Assembly: GCA_040389445.1 (NCBI GenBank)
Contig: JAZJZX010000013.1
Span: forward strand, 124,001 to 188,000
Origin: UBA5189 sp040389445
GTDB lineage: Bacteria > Chloroflexota > Limnocylindria > Limnocylindrales > CSP1-4
Direction of reading: 5' to 3'
DNA: 64,000 nt
Shown here: positions 33,023-45,770 of the stretch, one piece after another
Layout: each line of letters starts with the position of its first letter
Position numbering within the stretch: the first letter of the stretch is position 1
Made by a program: the position numbers and the translations under genes
The notes under the pieces: generated by a model
Told to the model about the DNA's origin: nothing
Databases searched by the model: none
Seen by the model: the letters and a program-made list of their open reading frames with translations, nothing else

Positions 33023-33481
33023 GTGTCCGAAAACCATCCCCCAGTGTTCACTCGCGCCGTCATCGCGCTCGCCGGGAGTGCAGGCGACGCCCGGATCGTC
33101 CAGATCGTGGCCGAGCTGGCTCGACCGATCAAGGCTGAGATCGCGGCCGTGCATGTCGTGGAAGTCGCCTGGTCGCAACCCCTCGATGCCGATATCGCGG
33201 GGCGCTCCGAGGTCGCCCAGCAGATCCTGGATGTCGCCGAGGCGACCGCCGAGCACTCGAAGGTTCGTCTCGAGCCGGTGTTGCTCCAGGCGCGTGAGGT
33301 CGGTGCGGCCCTCGTGGACGAGGCCATCGAGCGGGCGGCCGACCTGCTGGTCCTGAGCCTGCCCTATCGCAAACGGTTCGGCGGCGATTTCGCCATCGGC
33401 CGAACAATCCCGTATGTTCTGAAGAATGCGCCGTGCGCCGTCTGGGTGGTGCGCGAGCCGATCACCGAGGAACCATCGTGA
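33023..33481 (+). CDS. Universal stress protein family
   Basis: 152 residues, single USP domain: RAVIALAGSAGDARIVQIVAEL at the start, a central AAVHVVEV strand, and DLLVLSLPYRKRFGGDFAIGRTIPYVLKNAPCAVWVV at the end (about 110-145). The ATP-binding G-x2-G-x9-G(S/T) pattern is only partly kept (no serine after GRT), so nucleotide binding is uncertain. Its TGA overlaps the GTG of the next gene (GTGA). Sits between the transporters and the RCK proteins, consistent with control of potassium flux. Confidence 0.85.
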   Translation: MSENHPPVFTRAVIALAGSAGDARIVQIVAELARPIKAEIAAVHVVEVAWSQPLDADIAGRSEVAQQILDVAEATAEHSKVRLEPVLLQAREVGAALVDEAIERAADLLVLSLPYRKRFGGDFAIGRTIPYVLKNAPCAVWVVREPITEEPS

Positions 33482-33987
33482 AAATCGTCATCGTCGGGTC
33501 CGGCCGCGTGGGATCGGTGCTCGCGGAGGCGTACGACGCCGCCGGCCACGAGGTCGTGGTGCTCGACCTCTCCACTCGCGCCTTCGATCGACTGCCGGCC
33601 GAGTTTCGGGGCAGCGCCGTCCGTGGCGACGGCACCGATGAGGACACGCTCCGGCGCGCCGGAGCGTCCGACGCGGACGTCTTTCTCGCCTTGACGGAGG
33701 GTGACAACCGCAACGTGATGGCGGCCCAGGTGGCCGCCGAGAAGCTCGGCATCGCGAAGGTGGTCGCCAAGATCAACGACCCCGTTCGCGCCGCGGCGTA
33801 TGCGGACCTCGGCATTGCCGCGCTGTGCCGGACGACGATGCAGGCGGAGGCAATCAGCACCTATCTCGGGCTTGGAACGCTCGGCCTGCCGAGCATCATC
33901 GCCCCGACCGGAACGCATCACGGGGGCGCGAACCACGCTCCGCTCGCCGAAGTGCCCGGTGGCGACGCACCACGCCAGGAGGCCTGA
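33478..33987 (+). CDS. TrkA-N (RCK) domain protein, short
   Basis: 169 residues, one Rossmann-fold RCK_N domain: IVIVGSGRVGSVLAEA (NAD-binding glycines), VVLDLSTRAFDRL with the acidic residue after strand 2, and VVAKINDPVRAAAY. It lacks an RCK_C domain. The GTG start overlaps the USP gene. With the next gene it forms a pair of NAD-binding regulators for potassium transport, probably a heteromer. Confidence 0.9.
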   Translation: MKIVIVGSGRVGSVLAEAYDAAGHEVVVLDLSTRAFDRLPAEFRGSAVRGDGTDEDTLRRAGASDADVFLALTEGDNRNVMAAQVAAEKLGIAKVVAKINDPVRAAAYADLGIAALCRTTMQAEAISTYLGLGTLGLPSIIAPTGTHHGGANHAPLAEVPGGDAPRQEA

Positions 33988-33988
33988 G

Positions 33989-34675
33989 ATGTTCGTGCTC
34001 GTCGTCGGCGGCGGAAAGGTCGGGTACTACCTCGCGAAGGAGCTCATCGAGAGCAGCCATGAGGTGGTGCTCATGGAGAAGGATCGGGGCAGGGCCGACC
34101 AGATCGCCGACGAGATCGGCTCGATCGTGGTCGCGCACGACGGCTGCGAAGGCAAGTATCTCGGCGAGGCCGGTTGCGCCCGCGCCGACATCGTCGCAGC
34201 GGTCACCGGGGATGACGAGGACAACCTCGTGATCTGCCAGATGGCCAAGCACCACTTCGACGTCCCCCGCACGATTGCCCGGGTCAACAACCCGAAGAAC
34301 GAGGCGCTGTTCCGCCACCTCGGCGTGGACGAGATCATCAGTCCGACCCGGATGATCCTCGGCTCCATCGAGCAGGACATCCCGGTCCACGAGCTGCTCC
34401 ACCTCGCCGCGCTCGGCGAGGGCGAGCTCGAGATCATCGAGGCCCACCTGCAGGACGGCTCACCCGCCATCGGGCGAACCGCGGGCGACCTCACCATGCC
34501 TCCGGGCTGCTCGCTGTTCGCCGTGGTGCGTGACGGGGTCGCCACGCCATTGCTCCCGGACATGACCCTCCGGGTGGGCGACAAGGTGATCGCCATCGGC
34601 CCCACCGAGTGCTCCGGACGACTCCACGAGCAGCTCATCGGCGCCATCGACGTCGAGGCCTCCCCGACCGTCTGA
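33989..34675 (+). CDS. trkA: TrkA-type protein with RCK_N and RCK_C domains
   Basis: 228 residues. RCK_N: VLVVGGGKVGYYLAKELI, VLMEKDRGRADQI, VAHDGCEGKYLGEAG; RCK_C from about 140: IEAHLQDGSPAIGRTAGDL to LRVGDKVIAIGP. Single-unit TrkA form found with CtrA/KtrA-type gating. AGGAGG upstream of ATG 33989, one base after the preceding stop. The end overlaps the convergent hydrolase frame by 216 bases. Confidence 0.92.
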   Translation: MFVLVVGGGKVGYYLAKELIESSHEVVLMEKDRGRADQIADEIGSIVVAHDGCEGKYLGEAGCARADIVAAVTGDDEDNLVICQMAKHHFDVPRTIARVNNPKNEALFRHLGVDEIISPTRMILGSIEQDIPVHELLHLAALGEGELEIIEAHLQDGSPAIGRTAGDLTMPPGCSLFAVVRDGVATPLLPDMTLRVGDKVIAIGPTECSGRLHEQLIGAIDVEASPTV

Positions 34676-36154
34676 CGGCCAGGGAACCAGTTCGAACGGG
34701 CCGGCCAGGCGAATCGCCGGCGCCTCGAAGGTTCCGGTCACGCAGGCCACGCCGAACGGTCCGGCGGATCCTTCGCCGTAGGTCGTCGCAGAGGTGCCCG
34801 GCGTCGGCGCGGCGGACGCGATGTTCACGATGGGCGGTGCGTCCTCGAACACGGGATCCGCGGCGAAGGCCTCAACGTCCTCCCACGTCCAGTCGCCCAG
34901 CCCGAACACGGCGATCGACACCTGGGGGCCGGCGTCCGCCGTGGCCTCGAGGCGAATGATGCCGGCCGTGGCCGGCGACGGCTCGACCACTGCCACGCAG
35001 GTCGACGCGTCTGCCTTCACGCGGATGACCACGGTGGCCGTGAACGGATCAGGGCGCGGCTCGCCACGCCGGAGCGCCGCGAAGAGGAGCTTCCGGAACA
35101 GGACGGGATCCGCGCCGGTCGCGGCGACCACGCGCGCCCCTCCCGGGTCCTCGACGGTGCGCCCGCCGTCGAGCCCGTCGCCTTCCACGACCCGGATGGT
35201 GGCCTCGCGCGTCGAGACGACCTCGGGATGAAGGAGGGCCATCGCCGCGATCGAGTCCCACAGCATCGGCTCGCCGGTGACGAGGAAGCTGTTGCGCGCG
35301 TAGAGCTCGAAGACGATGTCGGCCGGGGCGGCAACGTGGTCCACCTCGAGCTCGGCGATGAAGTCCGCGTCGAGCGGCACGTCATTCGTGGCGTCGAGCG
35401 GGACGAGGCTGAGGTCGAAACCGGCGGCGAACACCTCGGCCGCAGCGGTCGGGTCGGCGTGCAGGTTCCATTCCGCCGTGGGCGGCCCGCCTTCGCCCTC
35501 CGGCGGCGCGACATTGCCGGGCACCTCGACGGCCCCGGCCATGGCGACCACGCGGTCGATCCGGCCCGGCAGGGTCGGGTCGAGGCGCAACGCCATGGCG
35601 ATGTTCGTGAGCGGGCCGATGGTGAGGATCGTCAGGGGTCGGTCGCCGGCTCGTGCAAGATCCACGATCAGCTGCTCCGCGGAGCGACTGTCCGGCGGGT
35701 TCGCCGGCGCCGGCAGGTTGATCCCGTATCCGGCGTCGGCACCCGCCCGCCACGCCTCGGGGAAGGACTGGGCGGGGCCGAGCGCCGCACCGCGACCACA
35801 CGCAACGGGAACCGGGCCAGACGCGAGGGCGGTCACCAGGGCTCGAGCCGAATACAGCCCGCCGGGGCAGTGCGCTTCCCCGGTGCCGGCGACGGTGATC
35901 CCGACGAGCTCGACCGCCGGCTCGCGGAGCAGGCTCGCGATCGCCCCGATGTCGTCCGCCGCCATGTCGGAATCGATCAGGAGGCGGATCGGTCCTTCGC
36001 CCGAGGGCGCGGGGGCCAGCGACGCCGGCGGCGAGGCGGGCCTGTCAGAGACGACGCCGCTCGGGCCGCACGCGGCCAGCAGGATGGCGGCAAGGAGAGG
36101 GACGAGCGCCCTCTGTCCGCGGCCGGTCACCGATCGGAAGTTCCGGGCACCCAC
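34460..36154 (-). CDS. Inosine-uridine-type nucleoside hydrolase lipoprotein
   Basis: 564 residues. Lipobox LLAACGPSG, then a nucleoside hydrolase domain with the calcium-binding DSDMAADDIGAI, LTIGPLTNIAMAL and NLHADPTAAAEVF. A second, beta-rich part (about 340-480) follows. It probably splits nucleosides outside the membrane. GGAGGAC precedes GTG 36154. The frame continues 216 bases into the trkA gene on the other strand; its last 70 residues look like antisense of trkA, so the original stop may have been lost. Confidence 0.85.
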   Translation of the reverse strand: MGARNFRSVTGRGQRALVPLLAAILLAACGPSGVVSDRPASPPASLAPAPSGEGPIRLLIDSDMAADDIGAIASLLREPAVELVGITVAGTGEAHCPGGLYSARALVTALASGPVPVACGRGAALGPAQSFPEAWRAGADAGYGINLPAPANPPDSRSAEQLIVDLARAGDRPLTILTIGPLTNIAMALRLDPTLPGRIDRVVAMAGAVEVPGNVAPPEGEGGPPTAEWNLHADPTAAAEVFAAGFDLSLVPLDATNDVPLDADFIAELEVDHVAAPADIVFELYARNSFLVTGEPMLWDSIAAMALLHPEVVSTREATIRVVEGDGLDGGRTVEDPGGARVVAATGADPVLFRKLLFAALRRGEPRPDPFTATVVIRVKADASTCVAVVEPSPATAGIIRLEATADAGPQVSIAVFGLGDWTWEDVEAFAADPVFEDAPPIVNIASAAPTPGTSATTYGEGSAGPFGVACVTGTFEAPAIRLAGPFELVPWPSDGRGGLDVDGADELLVESSGALGGADGDHLVAHPEGHVREQWRGDPVTHHGEQRAARRHGEVARGSPDGG

Positions 36155-36290
36155 TTGACGTCCTCCGTACCGTGGTGGCTATATCGCGCCACGATACATG
36201 GTCGCGGTGCGACGCGTTGTCGCCACGGCAACCCGAGCGTCACGACGGCGCAGGGAGGGTGACGGATGCGAGGGCCGAGAACGCCCCACC

Positions 36291-36334
36291 CGACGGCCTC
36301 CCGACGGCCTCCCGACGGCCTCCCGACGGCCTTC
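36291..36334. repeat. Four 11-bp tandem repeats
   Basis: CGACGGCCTCC occurs three times in a row, then once with a final TTC. No coding role is evident. Confidence 0.75.
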
Positions 36335-36394
36335 CGACGCCCCGCCCGACGGCCACGACCCGTGAAGAATCAAGAAAACGCAACCAAGCGCACT

Positions 36395-36425
36395 CTTGAC
36401 AATGGCATTGGCAAGTTTCTAGGAT
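36395..36425 (+). promoter_or_regulatory. hsp20 promoter with HAIR-like HspR operator
   Basis: TTGACA (36396-36401) and TAGGAT (36420-36425) are 18 bp apart. CTTG-N13-CAAG (36395-36415), the outer halves and exact spacing of the HspR inverted repeat CTTGAGT-N7-ACTCAAG, overlies the -35. The inner triplets differ from the consensus. The neighbour gene encodes HspR. Confidence 0.7.
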
Positions 36426-36522
36426 GTTGCACGTTCGGCCCGAGGTGGGCCGGATGCCCGCGGGAGGATCGTATCGACCCCCGGGGCAGAAGACACCACA
36501 GCAGCACAGGAGGTGCCACGAA

Positions 36523-37050
36523 ATGACGATCGTGCGCCGACCCTCGCCTCGCGGCGAGTTCATGACGCTTCGCCAGGCGATGGATCGACTCTTCGATGAC
36601 GACGTCTTCCGCCCGTTCACCTGGACCGCCGGGCCCCTCGACGGTCCGGCCCTTCCGCTCGATGTGGTCGCCACGCCCGAGTCGCTCGTGGTCGAGGCAT
36701 CCCTTCCCGGCATCAAGCCCGAGGACGTGGATGTCACGGTCGAAAATGACACGCTCACCATCACCGGCCGGACGGCCGATGAGCGGCAGGCCGACGAAGG
36801 GAGCTACCTCGTCCAGGAGATCCGTCACGGCAGCTTCAGCCGTTCGGTGACCCTGCCGAAGGGGCTCGAACCGGACAAGGCGGTGGCGACCTTCGAGCAC
36901 GGGATCCTGTCGCTCCGGATTCCGAAGGCGGAGCAGATGAAGCCTCGCCAGATCCGGATCTCCACGGTGACCGACGGGTCCTCCAGCCGGACGGCCGAGA
37001 TGCCGGCCGACGTTCCGGCCGAGGTCCCGGCCGAAACGCCGCGGACCTGA
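36523..37050 (+). CDS. hsp20: Hsp20/alpha-crystallin small heat-shock protein
   Basis: 175 residues. A short N-terminal arm (TLRQAMDRLFDDDVF) leads into the alpha-crystallin domain: LPLDVVATPESLVVEASLPG, KPEDVDVTVENDTLTITG, and GILSLRIPK, followed by a Pro/Ala/Glu tail. It holds unfolding proteins in an ATP-independent way. AGGAGGTG lies upstream of ATG 36523. First gene of the heat-shock cluster, with a HAIR-like operator at its promoter. Confidence 0.95.
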   Translation: MTIVRRPSPRGEFMTLRQAMDRLFDDDVFRPFTWTAGPLDGPALPLDVVATPESLVVEASLPGIKPEDVDVTVENDTLTITGRTADERQADEGSYLVQEIRHGSFSRSVTLPKGLEPDKAVATFEHGILSLRIPKAEQMKPRQIRISTVTDGSSSRTAEMPADVPAEVPAETPRT

Positions 37051-37066
37051 GCGTCCAGAGCGTCCC

Positions 37067-37441
37067 GTGCGCGTGAGCATCCGCCGAGCCGATCCTCGAG
37101 ATCCTGAGCGACCCGTCTACGTCATCAGCGTGGCGGCGAGCATCGTGAGCGTGCACCCGCGCACGCTGCGGATCTACGAGGACGCCGGCCTGGTCTGCCC
37201 GGCGCGCACACCGAGCAACATCCGCCTCTACTCCGAAACGGACATCCGGCGGGTCATGTGGATCCGCCACCTGACCCAGAACCTCGGCGTGAACCTCGCC
37301 GGGGTCCGGATCCTGTTCGAGCTCGAGGAACGACTCGGAACCAGGATCCTTGAACGCCTCTATGACGAGGGCGCGAGCGCCGCCGAAGCCGCCGCGGACG
37401 CGGCCGATGCGGCGCCCGAGCCCGCGCCGTCCACCGCCTGA
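37067..37441 (+). CDS. hspR: HspR, MerR-family heat-shock repressor
   Basis: 124 residues. MerR-type winged helix: VYVISVAASIVSVHPRTLRIYE, then LVCPARTPSNIRLYSETDIRRV, and a short dimer helix LGVNLAGVRILFELEERL. These are HspR phrases. The tail is Ala/Glu-rich and disordered. GTG at 37067. HspR normally represses chaperone genes with DnaK as co-repressor; dnaK is not in the window. Follows hsp20 by 16 bases. Confidence 0.93.
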   Translation: MRVSIRRADPRDPERPVYVISVAASIVSVHPRTLRIYEDAGLVCPARTPSNIRLYSETDIRRVMWIRHLTQNLGVNLAGVRILFELEERLGTRILERLYDEGASAAEAAADAADAAPEPAPSTA

Positions 37442-37525
37442 TGCGACGGGCCGGCTCAACCGGCCCTTCCGACCAGGTCGACCCAATCAGCAAGCCCAGC
37501 CACCACCACAACGCAGGAGAATTCG

Positions 37526-39994
<2,469 letters not shown>

Positions 39995-40063
39995 GAGGCG
40001 TTGATCGTTGGGCGCTGCCGGTGCGGGCCATGCCGTCGCTGGAATCTGCGCGCGTTCGAGTGC

Positions 40064-40083
40064 GCACACGCAGGTGCGCGTGC
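40064..40083. promoter_or_regulatory. Imperfect inverted repeat upstream of the dnaJ-like gene
   Basis: GCACACGCA and TGCGCGTGC are nine-base arms with one mismatch and a two-base gap. It lies 70 bases before the gene and could be an operator; it does not resemble HAIR or CIRCE. Confidence 0.35.
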
Positions 40084-40154
40084 TCACGTGCCCGGTTCCG
40101 CCTCCGACTGACCTTGCCCGAGCAGCGCCTTGCAATTCCGGGTTGACCTGACCC

Positions 40155-41153
40155 ATGGACGTCCGCGACTACTACCAGACGCTCGGCGTACCTCGGACCG
40201 CCACGGCATCCGAGATCAAGAAGGCGTTCCGGAAGCTCGCCCGCGAGCATCATCCGGACAAGAAGCCCGGTGACAAGGCCGCCCTGCAGCGGTTCAAGGA
40301 CGTCAACGAGGCGAACGAGGTCCTGTCCGATCCGGACAAGCGTGCGAAGTACGATCGGTTCGGCAAGGACTGGGAGGCCTACGAGCGCGCCGCCAGGGCC
40401 AATCCCGGCGGAGGCCGGGGGGCGGGCGCGGCAGCCGATCCGTTCGGGCCCGGCGGGCCGTTCGCTGGCTACGCCGGCTTTGGCGGGGCCGGTGGCGGGA
40501 ACGTCCGCTACGAGTTCCGAACGAGCGGCGGGGCGGGGAGCGCCGGCTTCAGTGACTTCTTCGAGACCCTGTTCGGAAGTGGCGGCGGGGGCGCAGCTCC
40601 AGGTGGCCGCAGCACGGGGGGTCGGTCGGCGACCAGTGCCGTGTTCCCGCCCGTCGAGGCGATCGCCGAGGTGACCCTCGAGGAGGCATTCCACGGCGCG
40701 TCGCGCATCGTGGAGGTCGCCGGCCGGCGCCTGGAGGTGGCCATTCCACGCGGCGTGGACACCGGCAGCCGCGTTCGACTCACCGGCAAGGGCCCGGATG
40801 GGCGCGACCTCATCGTGGTCATCAGGATGCAGCCGCACGCCACGTTCACGCGCCGTGGGGCGGACCTCGAGCGCGAGATCCCGCTCACCCTCCGTGAGGC
40901 CCTCCTCGGCGCGGAAGTGCCGGTCAGGACGCTGAAGGGCCGCGTCCTCCTGACCGTTCCTTCCGGAACCCAGAACGGCAAGTCGTTCCGGCTGACCGGC
41001 CAGGGCATGCCCCGGCTCAAGGGCGACGCGGCCGGCGACCTCTACGTCCGGGTCCGCGTCGTGCTGCCGAGCCACCTGTCCGACGAGGCCCGGGCGGCGG
41101 CGGCGGCGTTCCTCGACCTCGTCGACGTGCCCGATCCCCGGGCCCGATCGTGA
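40155..41153 (+). CDS. cbpA: DnaJ-family co-chaperone without zinc domain (CbpA type)
   Basis: 332 residues. J domain at the start (DYYQTLGVPRTATASEIKKAF, HPD in REHHPDKKPG), a Gly/Phe-rich linker (about 75-150), then two C-terminal substrate-binding domains (EVTLEEAFHGASRIVEV, TLREALLGAEVPVRTL). No CxxCxGxG zinc repeats, so type II like CbpA. It stimulates DnaK. The 160 bases upstream hold an imperfect palindrome. Followed by clpB. Confidence 0.94.
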   Translation: MDVRDYYQTLGVPRTATASEIKKAFRKLAREHHPDKKPGDKAALQRFKDVNEANEVLSDPDKRAKYDRFGKDWEAYERAARANPGGGRGAGAAADPFGPGGPFAGYAGFGGAGGGNVRYEFRTSGGAGSAGFSDFFETLFGSGGGGAAPGGRSTGGRSATSAVFPPVEAIAEVTLEEAFHGASRIVEVAGRRLEVAIPRGVDTGSRVRLTGKGPDGRDLIVVIRMQPHATFTRRGADLEREIPLTLREALLGAEVPVRTLKGRVLLTVPSGTQNGKSFRLTGQGMPRLKGDAAGDLYVRVRVVLPSHLSDEARAAAAAFLDLVDVPDPRARS

Positions 41154-41222
41154 CGAACCCCACCCCCAGCTCCAACCCGAACCCGATCGCGAACCCACGA
41201 GGATCGAGAACCGAGACCAGAC

Positions 41223-43985
<2,763 letters not shown>

Positions 43986-44026
43986 GGTACGCGGAGGCGG
44001 CTGCCCGACTCTCGGTCCTGCCGGAG

Positions 44027-44632
44027 GTGCTGCCGCCTCCACCCGACGCATTGCAGCCGGAGCGCCTCGACACGGGCGAGCGCCGGGCAACGGCGATCCC
44101 CTTCGGGCCGGCGACCGCCCGGCGGGCCGCAGTCCTGGTGCTCGTCGCCCCTTCGACCGATGCACCGGACGCCGAAGCCGAGGTCATCCTGATCCGGCGA
44201 GTCGATCGGGGCGGGCATCATGCCGGCGACGTGGCGCTGCCCGGCGGGCGGTTCGAGGCGGAGGACGCCGACGCGGCTGCCGCCGCCCTCCGCGAAGCGG
44301 CAGAGGAGGTCGGGCTGGACGCGCTCGCCGCGGGCGTTCGCGTCGTCGGGGAGCTCGAGACGTTCTGGATCCCGATCTCGGACTATCGGGTCACCCCGGT
44401 CGTCGCCGTTGCCGCTCGCCGACCCATCCTGACTCCGTCACCCGACGAGGTCGATGCGATCCTTCGGGCCCCGCTCGACGGCTTCCTTGCCGGCGCGCCG
44501 ATCGAGCTCGTCGAGACCGTGATCCGGGGCTTCCCGCTGCGATTCGGCGCTTATCCCACGATGGGCCTGCGAGTGTGGGGTGCCACCGCCCGCATCCTGG
44601 GTCAGCTCGGGGCGATTCTCGGAACTCGCTGA
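44027..44632 (+). CDS. Nudix hydrolase (CoA pyrophosphatase-like)
   Basis: 201 residues. The Nudix helix reads GGRFEAEDADAAAAALREAAEEVGL in pattern: G-x5-E, REAAEEVG with the metal-binding glutamates; two extra residues sit before RE, as in NudL/CoA pyrophosphatase members. FWIPISDYRVTPVVAV after it fits that family too. GTG at 44027 with CCGGAG close; a start nearer the clpB stop is possible. Probably cleaves CoA or a related dinucleotide. Confidence 0.87.
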   Translation: MLPPPPDALQPERLDTGERRATAIPFGPATARRAAVLVLVAPSTDAPDAEAEVILIRRVDRGGHHAGDVALPGGRFEAEDADAAAAALREAAEEVGLDALAAGVRVVGELETFWIPISDYRVTPVVAVAARRPILTPSPDEVDAILRAPLDGFLAGAPIELVETVIRGFPLRFGAYPTMGLRVWGATARILGQLGAILGTR

Positions 44633-44657
44633 GCCGTCGACGGGCTGTCCTCGTCGG

Positions 44658-45170
44658 TCACAGTGGCTCACCCGTGGAACGATCGACCCGGGACGGATCC
44701 ACCGGTCGATCGGCCAGACGGCCCTCGCCGCGGGTCGACGGACCGCCTGGACGATCTGCGGGGTCGCCGCCGAAGCCGCCCGGGTTCGCGCCGGGACCGA
44801 TCCGGCGGGCGACCCCGTCGAGGACTCGATCGGTGTCGTCCTCACCGGCAAACTCCACCACGATGGCGCGCATCTCACCCTGCTCCGTCCAGGCCGCATG
44901 GGTGACATTGGCCGGCCACAGGACCGCCTCGCCGGCCGCCACCCGACGGCGCTCCTCGCCGACCAGCACCCAGCCGCCGCCCTCGATCACGCAGAACCAG
45001 GTGGTGTTGGGGTTGTCGTGCGGGGTCACCGTGCCGCCGCGCACGAAGGCCAATTCCGAGATCAGGCCCCGGCCGTCCGAATGGATGACCCGGCCGGTCA
45101 GGCCGTGTGTTCCAGGTGGTCCTTCAGGACGGCGATACCCAGCGCCAAACCGTCGGACCTCGATCGGCAT
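44658..45170 (-). CDS. Cupin-domain protein
   Basis: 170 residues. A single cupin barrel: ISELAFVRGGTVTPHDNPNTTWFCVIEG, GGWVLVGEERRRVAAGEAVLWPANVTHAAWTEQG. The first metal motif keeps one His (PHDNPN), the second one His (VTHAA), so metal binding is likely reduced. C-terminal 50 residues are Gly/Pro/Arg-rich. Convergent with the Nudix gene. Ligand unknown. Confidence 0.82.
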   Translation of the reverse strand: MPIEVRRFGAGYRRPEGPPGTHGLTGRVIHSDGRGLISELAFVRGGTVTPHDNPNTTWFCVIEGGGWVLVGEERRRVAAGEAVLWPANVTHAAWTEQGEMRAIVVEFAGEDDTDRVLDGVARRIGPGANPGGFGGDPADRPGGPSTRGEGRLADRPVDPSRVDRSTGEPL

Positions 45171-45217
45171 CCCGTCTGCGTCCGGATCCGTTCGTCCGCC
45201 GCGATCGTCGGCTCGAC

Positions 45218-45646
45218 TCAGCGACGGCGGCGGCGCGAACCCCGAGAGCGAATCGTCGCTTCCGGCCGTGCCGCCTTCTGCCGACTGAGGTAGCGCTGGC
45301 GCGCGAGCTGCTGTTCATACGCCGCGAACAGGGGCGGGTAGCGGCGGAACCGCACCCAGACCATGACGGCCAGGCCCGTCACGAGGATGACGAGCACGAC
45401 GGCGAAATCGAACACGAAGACCGCGCCCATCACCGCCAGCAGGAAGGTGATCAGGCCCGTCCAGAGCAGCCACTCCCACATGTCGGTGTAGAGGCGATGT
45501 CGATGCAGGGCGCGGGTCCGCACGTTGTAGAGCACGATCAGCGCCACGACCAGGAGCAGCGAACTGATCCAGACGGGATCGAACAGGTCCGGAAAGAGCT
45601 GTCGCGTGAAGGGAAGCCAGAGGTATTCCCAGGGAAGGAGGGTCAC
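45218..45646 (-). CDS. Small membrane protein, unknown
   Basis: 142 residues with three membrane helices: WISSLLLVVALIVLYNV, WLLWTGLITFLLAVMGAVFVF and FAVVLVILVTGLAVMVWV, ending in a basic cytoplasmic tail (RSRGSRRRRR). GTG 45646 has GGAGC upstream. Divergent from purH. Not recognised. Confidence 0.65.
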   Translation of the reverse strand: MTLLPWEYLWLPFTRQLFPDLFDPVWISSLLLVVALIVLYNVRTRALHRHRLYTDMWEWLLWTGLITFLLAVMGAVFVFDFAVVLVILVTGLAVMVWVRFRRYPPLFAAYEQQLARQRYLSRQKAARPEATIRSRGSRRRRR

Positions 45647-45770
45647 GTTCGCTCCATGTGTGCCCGCCGCGCGGCCGCGGTCCGGGTCGCCGAGCGTGGA
45701 GTATGCCACGGCTCGCGGGTATACTCGGCCCGAAGCGCGCGCCCCGCTGATGGCGAATGGAGGAGGACGC

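Larger units (their letters stand above)
36155..36522. other. Intergenic region upstream of hsp20
   Basis: About 370 bases. It contains an 11-bp tandem repeat (36291-36334), an AT-richer stretch with the hsp20 promoter and a HAIR-like operator (36395-36425), and a leader of about 90 bases. No gene seen. Confidence 0.7.

Noticed and set aside
45750..45770. ATG start for purH at 45750
   Set aside because: It would place the strong GGAGGAGGA inside the coding region; TTG 45771 follows that site at proper distance and matches the family start.
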